Numbered from the stretch's first letter, positions 28,694 to 38,651 are shown. The stretch is DNA of 64,000 nucleotides from Ignavibacterium sp037440165 (GCF_037440165.1 NZ_JBBIUQ010000004.1:1-64000), one strand, 5' to 3'. Translations and numbers: made by a program. Notes: generated by a model not told the origin, from the sequence alone.

Positions 28694-30625
28694 TCAGAAA
28701 TTCCAACTAAGTTGAAAATTCATTGTTGCCTGCTGTTTCTCAGCAGAATTTGTTAATGATATAAATTCATAGTAACCTGAAAGAGATAACAAAAGTTTTT
28801 TAAAAAATCTGGACTGAATAACTGTAGTTGGTCCAATACTTTCATACTTCGAGTCCAATTCTAAATCCTTAGCTTTATAATTGAATGTGCTTAAGGAAAA
28901 ATATCTTAATCCAAGGGAAAATGTACTGTTGAATTTGTAAAGAATAAATCTCGGCTCGATATATACTTCACGTAAAGCTCTGGTTGGCTTTTCTGAAAAA
29001 GAATTCCAGTTCAGAATACCTTGTTCAGATAATTTAACATAAGCAAACATGAAAAGTGAAGTGGATGATGTTAATTTAACAGTCGTTGAATCGAATGCAG
29101 TTAATTGACGAAAAGAATAACTCTTTAATGGAGAAGTAATATCTTCAAAATCATATACAGTGTAGTTTGCTGATACTTCAAAACTATTAAATGAGCTGAC
29201 TACTGATCCAGAGTATTCTCCGCCTGTTTTTAATCTGATAGTTCGGTTCTTATTATTGTTAGAACTTCTTGAAGAGAAAATATAAACTGTATGTGCAAAT
29301 GAAGCTTCAGTATTTATGAAGGCAGTGAAAAAAGGATTAAGCTTTTTGAAATAACCAATTCTGGCGATCGACAAAATCTCATCACGATCATCATCGTTCA
29401 ATGAACTTGGTGTATCGTACTTAAGCTTGCTTTGATAAACACTTAATGTAATTTTATCATCTTCGGATAAATTAAAATCTCCATCAAATGACAAGGTAGC
29501 ATAGTTGCTTGTATTATTTTTTTGCTGCTCTGATTCTTCACGCTGATTAAAGAATGCTTCATTAATTCCCTGAAATCTTATTGCTTTATGTTTTTCATCT
29601 TTTTCATTCATCGTAAATCTTAAAGATGAGTTAAAATCTTTTGAACGATATCCAATTGATGCATCGAGTTCCAGTTTTAATTCATCAACCTCTGAATCGA
29701 AAATTGATGCTGATTGCACATCTGTGGATTTATACTTCAGTGTTCTTTCAATATTTCTGAATGAGACTTTACCTGTAGCATCTAAAATAAATGTGCTTAG
29801 GAATTCATCGAAGAAAAATCTGTTCTGAAGAAGATAACCTGTTTCTGTCCGGCTTTGAATATTATTCTTAATACTAAATTGAGATGATGTTATTGAATCA
29901 GCATTGATATAAAAATCTTTTCTTCCCTGATAGTATTTTACATTAAAATTGTTGAACACATTTCTTTCAAAATAGTTCAGTGCATTCAGATTCAAATATC
30001 TGATAAGGTTTTTTCTCGGAGAAATATCTTCATTCTTAAATTTTAAATCAGTATCAAGTTGAAAGTCTGCTAAATTTATTTTCTCTCCGCCTGCTTCAAA
30101 ACCATAAACAAATCCATAATTATTTTCACCAATCTGTCTGTTGTTTGCATATCCGCTGAAGGGAGCAAATGTTAAGTCCTTGATGGGTTCAACTTTTGAG
30201 AACAAAATCAAATTTGAAATTGATGATTGATTAATTTCAAGCGTTCGGCTGTCAGAGAGAATAGAATTATTTCCTGTCAAACCAAATGAAAGATTTTTCG
30301 ATAGATCGTAATTAAAATTTAATGAGAAATGATGCTCATCTCTGACTGTCTTTTCAATTCCTTTGATATAACTTGATTTGTAATCCTCGTAGGCACTAAA
30401 ATTCAGATTACTAATCTTGGATGAGAAGATAAACCCTGAGTTTAAATAATAGGTGTTTAGCTGCTTATCTAATTTAGATGTTAGTAAGTTGTATTTTGAA
30501 GAAGGTCTAATAAATTCGAGACTATCAATTCTGGTTTGAGGAAAAGAATCAATTACAAAGTTCGAATTCAGAAAAAATAAAACTCCAATTAAATATTTCT
30601 TTGAATGAAAAATCAAATTATTCAA
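28694..30625 (-). CDS. Predicted outer-membrane beta-barrel protein
   Basis: 643 residues. An N-terminal hydrophobic segment (KYLIGVLFFLNSNFVIDSFPQ) is a likely signal peptide. The rest is a continuous series of amphipathic strands (FSLNFNYDLSKNLSFGLTGN, NVKYYQGRKDFYI, TLSFDGDFNLSEDDKITLSV) ending MNFQLSWNF with a C-terminal phenylalanine, the usual signature of a barrel recognised by the BAM machinery. No plug or known porin signature. The family is not recognised. Confidence 0.7.
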   Translation of the reverse strand: MNNLIFHSKKYLIGVLFFLNSNFVIDSFPQTRIDSLEFIRPSSKYNLLTSKLDKQLNTYYLNSGFIFSSKISNLNFSAYEDYKSSYIKGIEKTVRDEHHFSLNFNYDLSKNLSFGLTGNNSILSDSRTLEINQSSISNLILFSKVEPIKDLTFAPFSGYANNRQIGENNYGFVYGFEAGGEKINLADFQLDTDLKFKNEDISPRKNLIRYLNLNALNYFERNVFNNFNVKYYQGRKDFYINADSITSSQFSIKNNIQSRTETGYLLQNRFFFDEFLSTFILDATGKVSFRNIERTLKYKSTDVQSASIFDSEVDELKLELDASIGYRSKDFNSSLRFTMNEKDEKHKAIRFQGINEAFFNQREESEQQKNNTSNYATLSFDGDFNLSEDDKITLSVYQSKLKYDTPSSLNDDDRDEILSIARIGYFKKLNPFFTAFINTEASFAHTVYIFSSRSSNNNKNRTIRLKTGGEYSGSVVSSFNSFEVSANYTVYDFEDITSPLKSYSFRQLTAFDSTTVKLTSSTSLFMFAYVKLSEQGILNWNSFSEKPTRALREVYIEPRFILYKFNSTFSLGLRYFSLSTFNYKAKDLELDSKYESIGPTTVIQSRFFKKLLLSLSGYYEFISLTNSAEKQQATMNFQLSWNF

Positions 30626-30638
30626 TTCTTTGTTTATT

Positions 30639-30671
30639 CAAATTTATAGAATATCCTGATAAAAAAATCAA
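30639..30671 (-). promoter_or_regulatory. Possible promoter of the barrel gene
   Basis: On the minus strand TAAATTTG (30639-30646) with TTG at 30669-30671. The spacer is 22 bp, two longer than the other promoters here, and the predicted transcript would have a very short leader before the ATG at 30625. Confidence 0.35.
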
Positions 30672-30735
30672 AATAAATCCGTGAGTTTCTTATATGAAAG
30701 AGTAACATTATCTATTTAAGGAACAATACTTTAAA

Positions 30736-30766
30736 TTGACAATCATTCAATTTTTGGATAACTTTG
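30736..30766 (+). promoter_or_regulatory. Predicted Bacteroidota-type promoter of the nuo operon
   Basis: TTG at 30736-30738, 20-bp spacer, TAACTTTG at 30759-30766, 26 bp before the nuoA ATG. Exact fit to TTG-N20-TAnnTTTG. Confidence 0.75.
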
Positions 30767-30792
30767 CCAGCAAATTTTAATAAATAAAAACG

Positions 30793-31161
30793 ATGTTAGA
30801 ACAATATTTACCGATTTTTCTCGTTATAACAATTGCATTGATTTTTGCAGTCGTTACAGTCTTCACTTCCAAAATTTTCGGTCCTCAAAGACCTAACAAG
30901 AGCAAAACTTCAACTTACGAAAGTGGAATGCAGCCGATTGGAACTACAAATGAAAGAGTATCAGTAAAATATTATCTGGTTGCAATGCTGTTCATAATTT
31001 TTGACCTTGAAGTAATTTTCATTTATCCATGGGCAGTTCAATTCAAAAAATTATTTGGCGAATTGGGAATTTCAGTCTTTGTTTCGATGTTTATATTCTT
31101 AGTAGTACTTGAATTAGGTTATCTTTATGCTTATAAAAAAGGAGGATTCAAATGGGATTAG
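30793..31161 (+). CDS. nuoA: NADH-quinone oxidoreductase subunit A
   Basis: 122 residues, three transmembrane helices (about 7-27, 62-83, 92-112). The signature TYESGMQPIG lies between helices 1 and 2, with FLIIFDLEVIF-type sequence (FIIFDLEVIFIYPW) in helix 2. Membrane subunit at the quinone-site junction of complex I. First gene of nuoABCDEF; overlaps nuoB by 10 bp. Confidence 0.96.
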   Translation: MLEQYLPIFLVITIALIFAVVTVFTSKIFGPQRPNKSKTSTYESGMQPIGTTNERVSVKYYLVAMLFIIFDLEVIFIYPWAVQFKKLFGELGISVFVSMFIFLVVLELGYLYAYKKGGFKWD

Positions 31162-31673
31162 AGGCTAAATTAAATCAGGATGGTTTTTTTGTAACAAAGC
31201 TTGATGCATTAGTCAGCTGGGCAAGAAAAAATTCTGTTTGGCCAATGCCTATGGGTATTTCTTGTTGTGCAATTGAAATGATGGCAGTTGGTGATCCAAA
31301 ATATGATATTGCTCGATTCGGCTCAGAGGTTATGAGATTTACTCCAAGACAATGCGATTTAATGATAGTTGCAGGAACTGTTACTTATAAAATGTCGCAG
31401 GTAGTGAGAAAAATTTATGACCAGATGCCAGATCCGAAGTGGGTAATTGCGATGGGTGCTTGCACTTCAACAGGTGGAATGTATCGCTCATACTCTGTTG
31501 TTCAGGGCATTGATCAATTTCTGCCGGTTGATGTTTATGTTGCTGGTTGTCCGCCGCGACCTGATAATCTCTTAAATGCTTTGATTATGATTCAGGAAAA
31601 AATTGGTAATACAAGAGCAAGAGATTTTCAGGATCTTAAACTTCCGGAATTAAATGTAATCCAATCAAATTAG
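31152..31673 (+). CDS. nuoB: NADH-quinone oxidoreductase subunit B
   Basis: 173 residues. Carries cluster N2: the tandem cysteines in GISCCAIEMM, plus the cysteines of GACTSTGGMY and AGCPPRPDNL. N2 passes electrons to quinone. All four ligands are present. GGAGG lies about 8 bp before the ATG. Length and motifs are normal. Confidence 0.97.
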   Translation: MGLEAKLNQDGFFVTKLDALVSWARKNSVWPMPMGISCCAIEMMAVGDPKYDIARFGSEVMRFTPRQCDLMIVAGTVTYKMSQVVRKIYDQMPDPKWVIAMGACTSTGGMYRSYSVVQGIDQFLPVDVYVAGCPPRPDNLLNALIMIQEKIGNTRARDFQDLKLPELNVIQSN

Positions 31674-31675
31674 AT

Positions 31676-32164
31676 ATGAACCTTAAAGAAATTATTAAAC
31701 AAAAATTAGATTCATCTTTTCCTGAGACAAAGTTTGAATACTCAGATTATAAAGATGAGTTTTGTGTAAAGCTCGATAAGAACTTTATAGTTCCTGTTTG
31801 CAATCTTTTGAAGAATGATTCGGAACTTCAGTTCTTACTCTGTGAAGATATTACTGCAGTTGATTGGGCCACAAGAAAAAACAGATTTACAGTTGTATAT
31901 CATATTTTTTCTTTGAAAAATAAATTCAGACTTAAACTTAAAGCTGATGTTGATGAAAAGGATTGTAATATCAATTCTGTTACTTCTGTTTGGCGTGCTG
32001 CTAACTGGCCGGAAAGAGAATGTTATGATATGTATGGTATAATTTTTAACAATCATCCGGATTTAAGAAGAATGTATATGCCGGAGGAATTTGAATATCA
32101 TCCGTTGCGAAAAGATTTTCCTCTTCTCGGAATTCCGGGTTCACTTCCATTACCAAAAAAATAA
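31676..32164 (+). CDS. nuoC: NADH-quinone oxidoreductase subunit C
   Basis: 162 residues of the 30-kDa subunit family, with the signature WPERECYDMYGIIFNNHPDL, then RRMYMPEEFEYHPLRKDFP. It is separate from nuoD; in E. coli the two are fused. Peripheral-arm structural subunit. Confidence 0.96.
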   Translation: MNLKEIIKQKLDSSFPETKFEYSDYKDEFCVKLDKNFIVPVCNLLKNDSELQFLLCEDITAVDWATRKNRFTVVYHIFSLKNKFRLKLKADVDEKDCNINSVTSVWRAANWPERECYDMYGIIFNNHPDLRRMYMPEEFEYHPLRKDFPLLGIPGSLPLPKK

Positions 32165-32170
32165 CCAGCT

Positions 32171-33421
32171 ATGGAAAAATTAACTAAAAACAATGTCCAT
32201 CCAAAGATAGTTCAGGCACTTCTTCAAGACACTGACATAACAATAGAAGATGCTCTCGAAAATGAAATGATTCTGAATATGGGTCCGCAGCATCCTGCGA
32301 CTCACGGTGTTCTTAGAGTTCTGTTGAGACTTGACGGAGAAACTGTTATCAGTTGTGTCCCTGAGCTTGGTTACCTCCACAGAGGATATGAAAAGATGGC
32401 TGAGAATATGAGTTATTATGAATACATCCCTCATACAGATCGACTTGATTATATATCTCCAATGGCAAACAATGTTGCTTGGGTTTTAGCTGTCGAAAAG
32501 TTGGCCGGAATAGAAGTTCCGCTTCGTGCTCAGTATATAAGAATGATGGTTGCGGAGCTTGCAAGAATAACTTCGCACTTAGTTGCTGTCGGAGCTTTTG
32601 CAATGGATGTTGGCGCACTTACAGTTTTTCTCTGGACTTTGCGTGAAAGAGAAAAAGTTCTTGATATTTGGGATATACTTTGTGGTGCAAGATTCACAAA
32701 CAGTTATACCAGAATTGGTGGCGTTGCTAATGATGCTCAACCTGAAGCTTTAGCAAAAGTAAAATGGTTTATTGATCAATTTGATGATAACCTTACTGAA
32801 TGCGAAAAACTTCTTAACACAAACAGAATTTTTATTGAACGTCTTGAAAATATTGGAATCATCTCTGCTGAAGATGCAATTGATTTGGGTTTAACTGGAC
32901 CAAGTTTACGTGCCTCAGGAGTTGAATTCGATATTCGCCGAGCAATGCCATACCTTAAATACAACGAAATCGATTTTAATATTCCAACTTATTCCGAAGG
33001 TGATTGCCTTGCGAGATATTTTGTTCGTGTTGATGAGATGCGAGAAAGTGCAAAGATAATCAGACAGATTTTGGACAAGATGCCGCAAGGAGAAGTTTTA
33101 GCAAATAATCCTAAAAAGGTTCTTCCTCATAAAACAGAAATTTACACCAGAATGGAAGAACTAATTCATGATTTTATGATAGTCAACTTTGGGATTAATC
33201 CACCAGTTGGCGAAATTTATCATGCTATTGAAGGCTCTAAAGGCGAGTTGGGATTTTATCTTGTTAGTAAAGGCGAAGGTCATCCCTGGAAGTGTAAAAT
33301 TCGTTCACCTTCGTTTAATAATTTACAGGCATTACCGCATCTCGTAAAAGGTCATATGATTTCAGATGTTGTGGCAATTATTGGAAGCATTGATCCGATT
33401 ATGGGCGAAGCAGACAAATAA
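32171..33421 (+). CDS. nuoD: NADH-quinone oxidoreductase subunit D
   Basis: 416 residues of the 49-kDa subunit, which forms the quinone pocket with NuoB. MGPQHPATHGVLRVLLRLDG contains the conserved pocket histidines, ELGYLHRGYEKMAE follows, and the C-terminal element is LPHLVKGHMISDVVAIIGSID. A leader of about 30 residues precedes the conserved core. A 67-bp gap to nuoE follows and shows no terminator. Confidence 0.97.
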   Translation: MEKLTKNNVHPKIVQALLQDTDITIEDALENEMILNMGPQHPATHGVLRVLLRLDGETVISCVPELGYLHRGYEKMAENMSYYEYIPHTDRLDYISPMANNVAWVLAVEKLAGIEVPLRAQYIRMMVAELARITSHLVAVGAFAMDVGALTVFLWTLREREKVLDIWDILCGARFTNSYTRIGGVANDAQPEALAKVKWFIDQFDDNLTECEKLLNTNRIFIERLENIGIISAEDAIDLGLTGPSLRASGVEFDIRRAMPYLKYNEIDFNIPTYSEGDCLARYFVRVDEMRESAKIIRQILDKMPQGEVLANNPKKVLPHKTEIYTRMEELIHDFMIVNFGINPPVGEIYHAIEGSKGELGFYLVSKGEGHPWKCKIRSPSFNNLQALPHLVKGHMISDVVAIIGSIDPIMGEADK

Positions 33422-33494
33422 CTTTTTGTTAAATTGAAAATCGTGTGTACTTAGAAAATATTTTTATTTCTTAAACATTATTTGATACTTGAAA

Positions 33495-33977
33495 ATGGAA
33501 TTCAAATTCACACCGGAAAATTTAGAACGGATTAACGCTGAGATAAAGAAATATCCTAAAAAGCAATCTGCAGTAATGGCTGCACTTTATATTGCTCAGG
33601 AGCAGAATGGATATATAACCATTGAAGTCATGAACGAAATTGCCAGATTATTAGATATGCATCCTCACGATGTGTTAGGAGTAGTAACTTTCTATACAAT
33701 GTATCATCAGAAACCGATGGGAAAGTATCATATTCAGGTTTGTACAAATGTTTCGTGTATGCTTAGAGGCGGATATGATATCTGGAATCAGGTAAAAGAT
33801 AATTTAGAAATTGAACATATGCAGGTTACAACTGATGGTAAATTTTCTCTGGAAGAAGTTGAGTGTATGGGAAGTTGTGGTACTGCTCCAATGTTCGCAA
33901 TAAATGAAGATTATTTTGAAAATCTTACAAAAGAAAAAGTAAACGAAATTATAGACTCATTAAAGAATACAAACTGA
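33495..33977 (+). CDS. nuoE: NADH-quinone oxidoreductase subunit E
   Basis: 160 residues from the ATG at 33495 (TTG two codons upstream is possible). Thioredoxin-like subunit holding the 2Fe-2S cluster N1a: CTNVSC (C-x4-C) and CMGSC (C-x3-C). The N-terminal helical part contains YPKKQSAVMAALYIAQEQNG. Stop and nuoF start overlap (TGATGG). Confidence 0.96.
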   Translation: MEFKFTPENLERINAEIKKYPKKQSAVMAALYIAQEQNGYITIEVMNEIARLLDMHPHDVLGVVTFYTMYHQKPMGKYHIQVCTNVSCMLRGGYDIWNQVKDNLEIEHMQVTTDGKFSLEEVECMGSCGTAPMFAINEDYFENLTKEKVNEIIDSLKNTN

Positions 33978-35299
33978 TGGAAAAAATTGTTCTGCCAGAT
34001 ATTAAAGACCTTCATAAATTAGAAGTTTATCTCCAACACGGCGGTTATACTGCTGCGAAAAAAGCTTTCGGTCAATCGAGTGATGATATCATTGTTCAGG
34101 TAAAAAGATCCGGATTAAGAGGCAGAGGTGGTGCAGCATTTTCAACCGGATTAAAATGGAGCTTTATGCCCAAGACCACTGATAAGCCAAAATATCTTTG
34201 TGTCAATGGTGATGAAAGTGAACCAGGTTCTTTTAAGGACAGACAAATATTTGAGTATAATCCACATCAGCTGATTGAAGGAACTTTGATAACTTGTTAT
34301 GCTATCGGAGCTAAAGTTGCTTACATCTACATCCGTGGAGAGTATCATAAATGGATTAAGTTAATGCAGAAAGCTCTTGATGATGCATACGCTGCTGGAT
34401 ATGTTGGCGAAAAAATGAAAGAAACTTTCGGTACAGATTTTTATTGTAATATTTATATTCATAAAGGTGCCGGAGCTTACATCTGCGGTGAAGAGTCCTC
34501 TTTAATGAATTCAATAGAAGGCAAGAGAGGATATCCGCGCGTTAAACCACCTTTTCCTGCACAGAACGGATTGTGGGGATGTCCAACTACAATCAACAAT
34601 GTTGAAACAATTACAAACATTCCTCCAATCATAAATAAAGGTTGGGAATGGTTCGCTTCTATTGGTGAACCAAAACATCCAGGAACAATCTTATTTGGCG
34701 TAAGCGGACATGTCAATAAACCGGGCGTTTATGAGTTACCTTCAGGAACACTTCTAACAGATATTATTTATAATTATGCCGGTGGAATTCCCGGAAATAA
34801 AAAAATTCTTTGTGTAATTCCAGGTGGTTCTTCAATGCCTCCATTACGAGGTGATCAGATTGAGGGAGTGAAAATGGATGCCGAATCACTTCGTGCTGCT
34901 GGCTCAGCTATTGGAACTGGTGGAATTATGGTAATGGACGAAGACACTGATTTAATAAGAGTGCTTGCACGAATTGCTCATTTTTATCATCACGAAAGCT
35001 GTGGTCAATGTACTCCATGCCGCGAAGGTACAGGCTGGCTCGAAAAAATACTCAAGAGACTTGTTGCAGGTAAAGGCTCCGTAAGTGATTTAGATTTGCT
35101 TATCACAGTTGCCAATCAGATTGAAGGTAATACTATTTGCGCACTTGGTGAAGCTGCTGCATGGCCAGTAAAATTTATGGTTGAAAGATTCCGTGATTAC
35201 TTTGAACAAAGAGTTAGCAAAGAAATATCATTACCTATCGCTAATAAAGTTCACTCAATGCGTCATACAGAAATTCCTATCGAAGAAATTAAACATTAA
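33977..35299 (+). CDS. nuoF: NADH-quinone oxidoreductase subunit F
   Basis: 440 residues. NADH- and FMN-binding subunit: GLRGRGGAAFSTGLKW and VNGDESEPGSFKDR bind FMN/NADH. Cluster N3 has ESCGQCTPCREGTG plus the distal cysteine in NTICALGEAAAWPV. An SLBB-type middle domain (VSGHVNKPGVYELPSG) is present. It is the last nuo gene here; a hairpin follows and no nuoG is found. Confidence 0.97.
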   Translation: MEKIVLPDIKDLHKLEVYLQHGGYTAAKKAFGQSSDDIIVQVKRSGLRGRGGAAFSTGLKWSFMPKTTDKPKYLCVNGDESEPGSFKDRQIFEYNPHQLIEGTLITCYAIGAKVAYIYIRGEYHKWIKLMQKALDDAYAAGYVGEKMKETFGTDFYCNIYIHKGAGAYICGEESSLMNSIEGKRGYPRVKPPFPAQNGLWGCPTTINNVETITNIPPIINKGWEWFASIGEPKHPGTILFGVSGHVNKPGVYELPSGTLLTDIIYNYAGGIPGNKKILCVIPGGSSMPPLRGDQIEGVKMDAESLRAAGSAIGTGGIMVMDEDTDLIRVLARIAHFYHHESCGQCTPCREGTGWLEKILKRLVAGKGSVSDLDLLITVANQIEGNTICALGEAAAWPVKFMVERFRDYFEQRVSKEISLPIANKVHSMRHTEIPIEEIKH

Positions 35300-35306
35300 A
35301 TCCTTC

Positions 35307-35336
35307 AGCAGCTCGACTATTAAGTGTTGAGCTGCT
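35307..35336 (+). terminator. Predicted hairpin terminator after nuoF
   Basis: AGCAGCTCGAC (35307-35317), 8-nt loop, GTTGAGCTGCT (35326-35336): 11 pairs including one G-U. The T tail is weak (TAATCTTAAATT), so efficiency is uncertain. Confidence 0.6.
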
Positions 35337-35443
35337 TAATCTTAAATTATTATTCTGTTATTATTCAAAATTTAATGTTTTTCAATCCTTTAACTTTCTT
35401 TAAATTCAACACACATTTTTCAGAAAATTTTTTCAGGCGATAA

Positions 35444-36331
35444 ATGAAACAATACCACGATTTAGTTAAACTTGTAATGAATGAAGGTGTTCGCAAGTCA
35501 TCGCGAACGGGAGTTGATACAATTTCCTACTTTGGTGCTTTCTACAGAGTTGATTTGGCTGAGGGTTTTCCTCTTCTAACGACTAAAAAGATGGAATGGA
35601 AATCTCTTCTTTATGAAGTGCTATGGTATTTATCAGGTGAAGAGCATATCAGAAATTTAAAGCAGCATACAAAAATCTGGGATGCATGGGCTGACGAGAA
35701 TGGTCGTTTGCAAACTGCTTATGGAAGATTCTGGAGAAGATATCCTGTCCCTGATAAATCTGCTGCTTTAGATGGTGAAATTTTTGTTGATGAAACTAAT
35801 CCTTTTGTAAAAAGAGAATCCAATGGCGCATTGGTTTTTGATCAGGTTGGCTGGGTAATTAACGAGATTAAAAAAAATCCGAATTCAAGGAGATTAGTAA
35901 TTACTGCCTGGCATCCGGCGAATGCTGTGATAAGTAAACTGCCTCCTTGTCATTATACATTTGCTTTTAATGTTAGTAATGGAAAATTAAATTGTCATCT
36001 CACACAAAGAAGCGGAGATATTGCACTTGGAATTCCATTTAATCTTGCAGCTTATTCAATACTGACTCAGATAATTGCGCAGGAAACTAATCTTGAACTT
36101 GGCTACTTTGCACATACAATTATTGATGCTCATATTTATGTTGCTGATAAAGGAAGTCCAACTGAAAAATTTGATCACCTCGAAGGATTGAAACTTCAAC
36201 TAGAAAGAGAACCTTATCCATTACCAAAATTAGTTATTGCGAAGAAACCTATTGATGAATTAAAGTTTGAAGATTTTGAATTGATTAATTATCAGTATCA
36301 TCCGAAGATTAAATTTGAGGTAGCAGTTTGA
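35444..36331 (+). CDS. thyA: Thymidylate synthase
   Basis: 295 residues. Methylates dUMP using methylene-tetrahydrofolate. The catalytic cysteine is in LPPCHYTFAF; dUMP binding is by QRSGDIALGIPFNLAAYS; RRLVITAWHPANA is conserved. It is longer than the 264-residue E. coli enzyme because of an insert after YGRFWRRYPVPD (about residues 100-130), a length class seen in other bacteria. folA follows with a 4-bp overlap, matching the need to reduce the dihydrofolate produced. Confidence 0.96.
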   Translation: MKQYHDLVKLVMNEGVRKSSRTGVDTISYFGAFYRVDLAEGFPLLTTKKMEWKSLLYEVLWYLSGEEHIRNLKQHTKIWDAWADENGRLQTAYGRFWRRYPVPDKSAALDGEIFVDETNPFVKRESNGALVFDQVGWVINEIKKNPNSRRLVITAWHPANAVISKLPPCHYTFAFNVSNGKLNCHLTQRSGDIALGIPFNLAAYSILTQIIAQETNLELGYFAHTIIDAHIYVADKGSPTEKFDHLEGLKLQLEREPYPLPKLVIAKKPIDELKFEDFELINYQYHPKIKFEVAV

Positions 36332-36807
36332 TAATTAGTCTGATAGTTGCAATTGCAAAGAATAGTGTGATTGGAAAATCAAGCGGGGAAATGTCGTGGC
36401 ATGTCAGTGAAGAGTTTAAACATTTTAAGAATACTACAAAAGGGTTCCCCGTAATTATGGGTAGAAAAACTTTTGAAACACTTGGGAAGCCATTAAAAGA
36501 CAGGTTAAACATTGTTCTAACAAAAAATCCGGATTTCAAAACTGAGTTTGATGAAGTAATTATTTTTTCTTCGCTTGATGATGCATTACAATTTTGCAGA
36601 AATAATAATTATGAAAAAGTTTTTATCATTGGCGGAGCAGAAATTTATAAACTTGCCTTACCGATTGTTGACGAAATGATAATTTCATTTATGAAATTTG
36701 AAGCAGAAGGTGATGTGTATTTCCCTGAATTTAATGAAACTGAATGGACAAAAGAAAAAATAATGGATAAAGAATTATTCGAAGTTTATTTATACAAAAG
36801 GAATTGA
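36328..36807 (+). CDS. folA: Dihydrofolate reductase
   Basis: 159 residues. Reduces dihydrofolate released by ThyA. ISLIVAIAKNSVIGKSSGEM at the N-terminus, MSWHVSEEFKHFKNTT, the NADPH-binding VIMGRKTFETLGKPL, and FIIGGAEIYKLALP. It starts at TTG within the thyA stop (TTGA), so it is translationally coupled. The mutL ATG overlaps its stop. Confidence 0.95.
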   Translation: MIISLIVAIAKNSVIGKSSGEMSWHVSEEFKHFKNTTKGFPVIMGRKTFETLGKPLKDRLNIVLTKNPDFKTEFDEVIIFSSLDDALQFCRNNNYEKVFIIGGAEIYKLALPIVDEMIISFMKFEAEGDVYFPEFNETEWTKEKIMDKELFEVYLYKRN

Positions 36808-38651
36808 TGTCAGGAAGAATTAAAATATTACCAGAAAATCTTGCGAATAAAATTGCAGCCGGAGAAGTTGTTCAACGACCTGAATCTGTAGTGAAAGAAT
36901 TACTCGAAAATTCTATTGACGCTGAAGCAAAAAATATTGAAGTAATAATTAAACAGGCAGGAAAAAGTTTAATTCAGGCTTGTGATGATGGAATCGGAAT
37001 GACAGAAGATGATGCAATCTTGTGCATTCAGAAACACGCTACGAGTAAAATTTCATCTTTATCTGATTTAGAAGCAATTAAAACTCTTGGATTTCGAGGT
37101 GAAGCTTTAAGCTCAATTGCGGCTGTTTCTCAGCTTGAAATTAAGACTCAAACTGCTTATCAGGAAATTGGCACTTTGATTCGAATTGAAAAAGAAGGAG
37201 AGATTCATAAAGAGAAGATTTCAGCAAATAAGGGTACCTGTGTCTCAGTAAAAAATTTATTTTATAACACACCTGCAAGAAGAAAATTTCTTAAATCTGA
37301 TTCCACCGAGTTAAAGCATATAATTGATACTTTTAACAGAATTTCTTTAGCACATCCTGAAATTAACTTTAAATTTTATAACAATGATAGTCTTGTTTAT
37401 GATTATAAATCGGGAAGTCTTGAAGAAAGAATAACTCAGGTTTTCGCTGACAATATGCTTGATGCTCTGATTCCAGTTGAAGAAAAAACAGATTATCTCT
37501 CTCTTTCTGGTTACATGGGAAAACCATCAATCTTCAAAAAGAGTAAAGGCGAACAATATTTATTCCTGAATAAAAGATATGTAGTAAACAAGCATATCAA
37601 TCACGCTGTATTTACTGCGTTTGAAAATATACTTGAGAAAGGTGATTATCCGTTCTTTGTATTGTTTATGGAAATTGATCCTGCGAAAGTTGATGTTAAC
37701 ATTCATCCCTCGAAACTTGAAGTAAAATTTGATGATGAGAAAGATGTTTACAATTTTGTCCTCGCGGTGATTAAAAAATCAATTGGCTCTCACGATTTGG
37801 TGCCCGCAATATCTTTTGCAACTTCAGAAACCACAGAAGAGAAACTTTCCTTTAATGCTTTTAGTCCTGTGAGTAAAAATGATTTTTCAGACAGACCTTC
37901 TTTCCCTAAAAATTATGAAACAAAAAAAGAAAGAATTACAGACGAGGACATTGAATTAGTATTTGGTAAGCTCGCAACAAATGAAATAAAAAAAGAACAC
38001 CGAGACTTTTTCCCTGATGCAACAGAGAATGAATTAAAACAGGAATATAATTTAGAACACAAACCAAAATCTGATGTTGAAGAATCAAGTTTCATCATTC
38101 AACTCCATAATAAATATATTTTATCGCAGATTAAATCAGGACTTATGATTATTGATCAGCATGTTGCTCATGAAAGAATTCTTTATGAAAAAGCCTTGAT
38201 GAAGCTTGAAGCAAATATTCCATTTTCGCAGCAATTGCTTTTCCCGATAACAATTCAGCTTGATCCTGCGAGCTACGAAATTCTGAAAGAATTGAATCCT
38301 CACTTGAGTAAATTGGGATTTCAGTTAAAGTTTTCTTCAAAATATTATATCACAATTGAAGGTGTTCCTGAAGATATAAAAAGTGGTTCAGAGGAGCGCA
38401 TACTTCGTGAATTTGTTGATGAGTATAAAATCAATCAGCGTGAGAAAAAATTAGAAGAAAAAGATAATATTGCAAAATCTTATTCATGCAAGACAGCGAT
38501 TAAAGCTGGTGACAAACTGAGTGAAAGTGAAATGCGACTTTTAATAGACCAATTGTTTGCTACCTCAATGCCTTATGTTTGTCCGCATGGAAGACCAATT
38601 GTAATTAAAATTTCGCTCGAAGAATTTGACAGACGATTTGGAAGAGCCTAA
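36807..38651 (+). CDS. mutL: DNA mismatch repair protein MutL
   Basis: 614 residues from the ATG at 36807. GHKL ATPase N-domain: LLENSIDAEAKNIEV, CDDGIGM, LGFRGEALSSIAAVS, and KGTCVSVKNLFYNTPARRKFL. The C-terminal dimerisation domain carries the metal-dependent endonuclease signature DQHVAHERILYE, with SCKTAIKAGD and CPHGRPIVIK. It is therefore the nicking type of MutL used in genomes without MutH. A variable acidic linker spans about 340-420. Its 3' end contains the promoter of the next gene. Confidence 0.96.
   Translation: MSGRIKILPENLANKIAAGEVVQRPESVVKELLENSIDAEAKNIEVIIKQAGKSLIQACDDGIGMTEDDAILCIQKHATSKISSLSDLEAIKTLGFRGEALSSIAAVSQLEIKTQTAYQEIGTLIRIEKEGEIHKEKISANKGTCVSVKNLFYNTPARRKFLKSDSTELKHIIDTFNRISLAHPEINFKFYNNDSLVYDYKSGSLEERITQVFADNMLDALIPVEEKTDYLSLSGYMGKPSIFKKSKGEQYLFLNKRYVVNKHINHAVFTAFENILEKGDYPFFVLFMEIDPAKVDVNIHPSKLEVKFDDEKDVYNFVLAVIKKSIGSHDLVPAISFATSETTEEKLSFNAFSPVSKNDFSDRPSFPKNYETKKERITDEDIELVFGKLATNEIKKEHRDFFPDATENELKQEYNLEHKPKSDVEESSFIIQLHNKYILSQIKSGLMIIDQHVAHERILYEKALMKLEANIPFSQQLLFPITIQLDPASYEILKELNPHLSKLGFQLKFSSKYYITIEGVPEDIKSGSEERILREFVDEYKINQREKKLEEKDNIAKSYSCKTAIKAGDKLSESEMRLLIDQLFATSMPYVCPHGRPIVIKISLEEFDRRFGRA

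Noticed and set aside
30793..31161. Na+-NQR or Ech-type complex instead of complex I
   Set aside because: NuoA, NuoE and NuoF motifs including the FMN/NADH site are unambiguous for NADH-quinone oxidoreductase.
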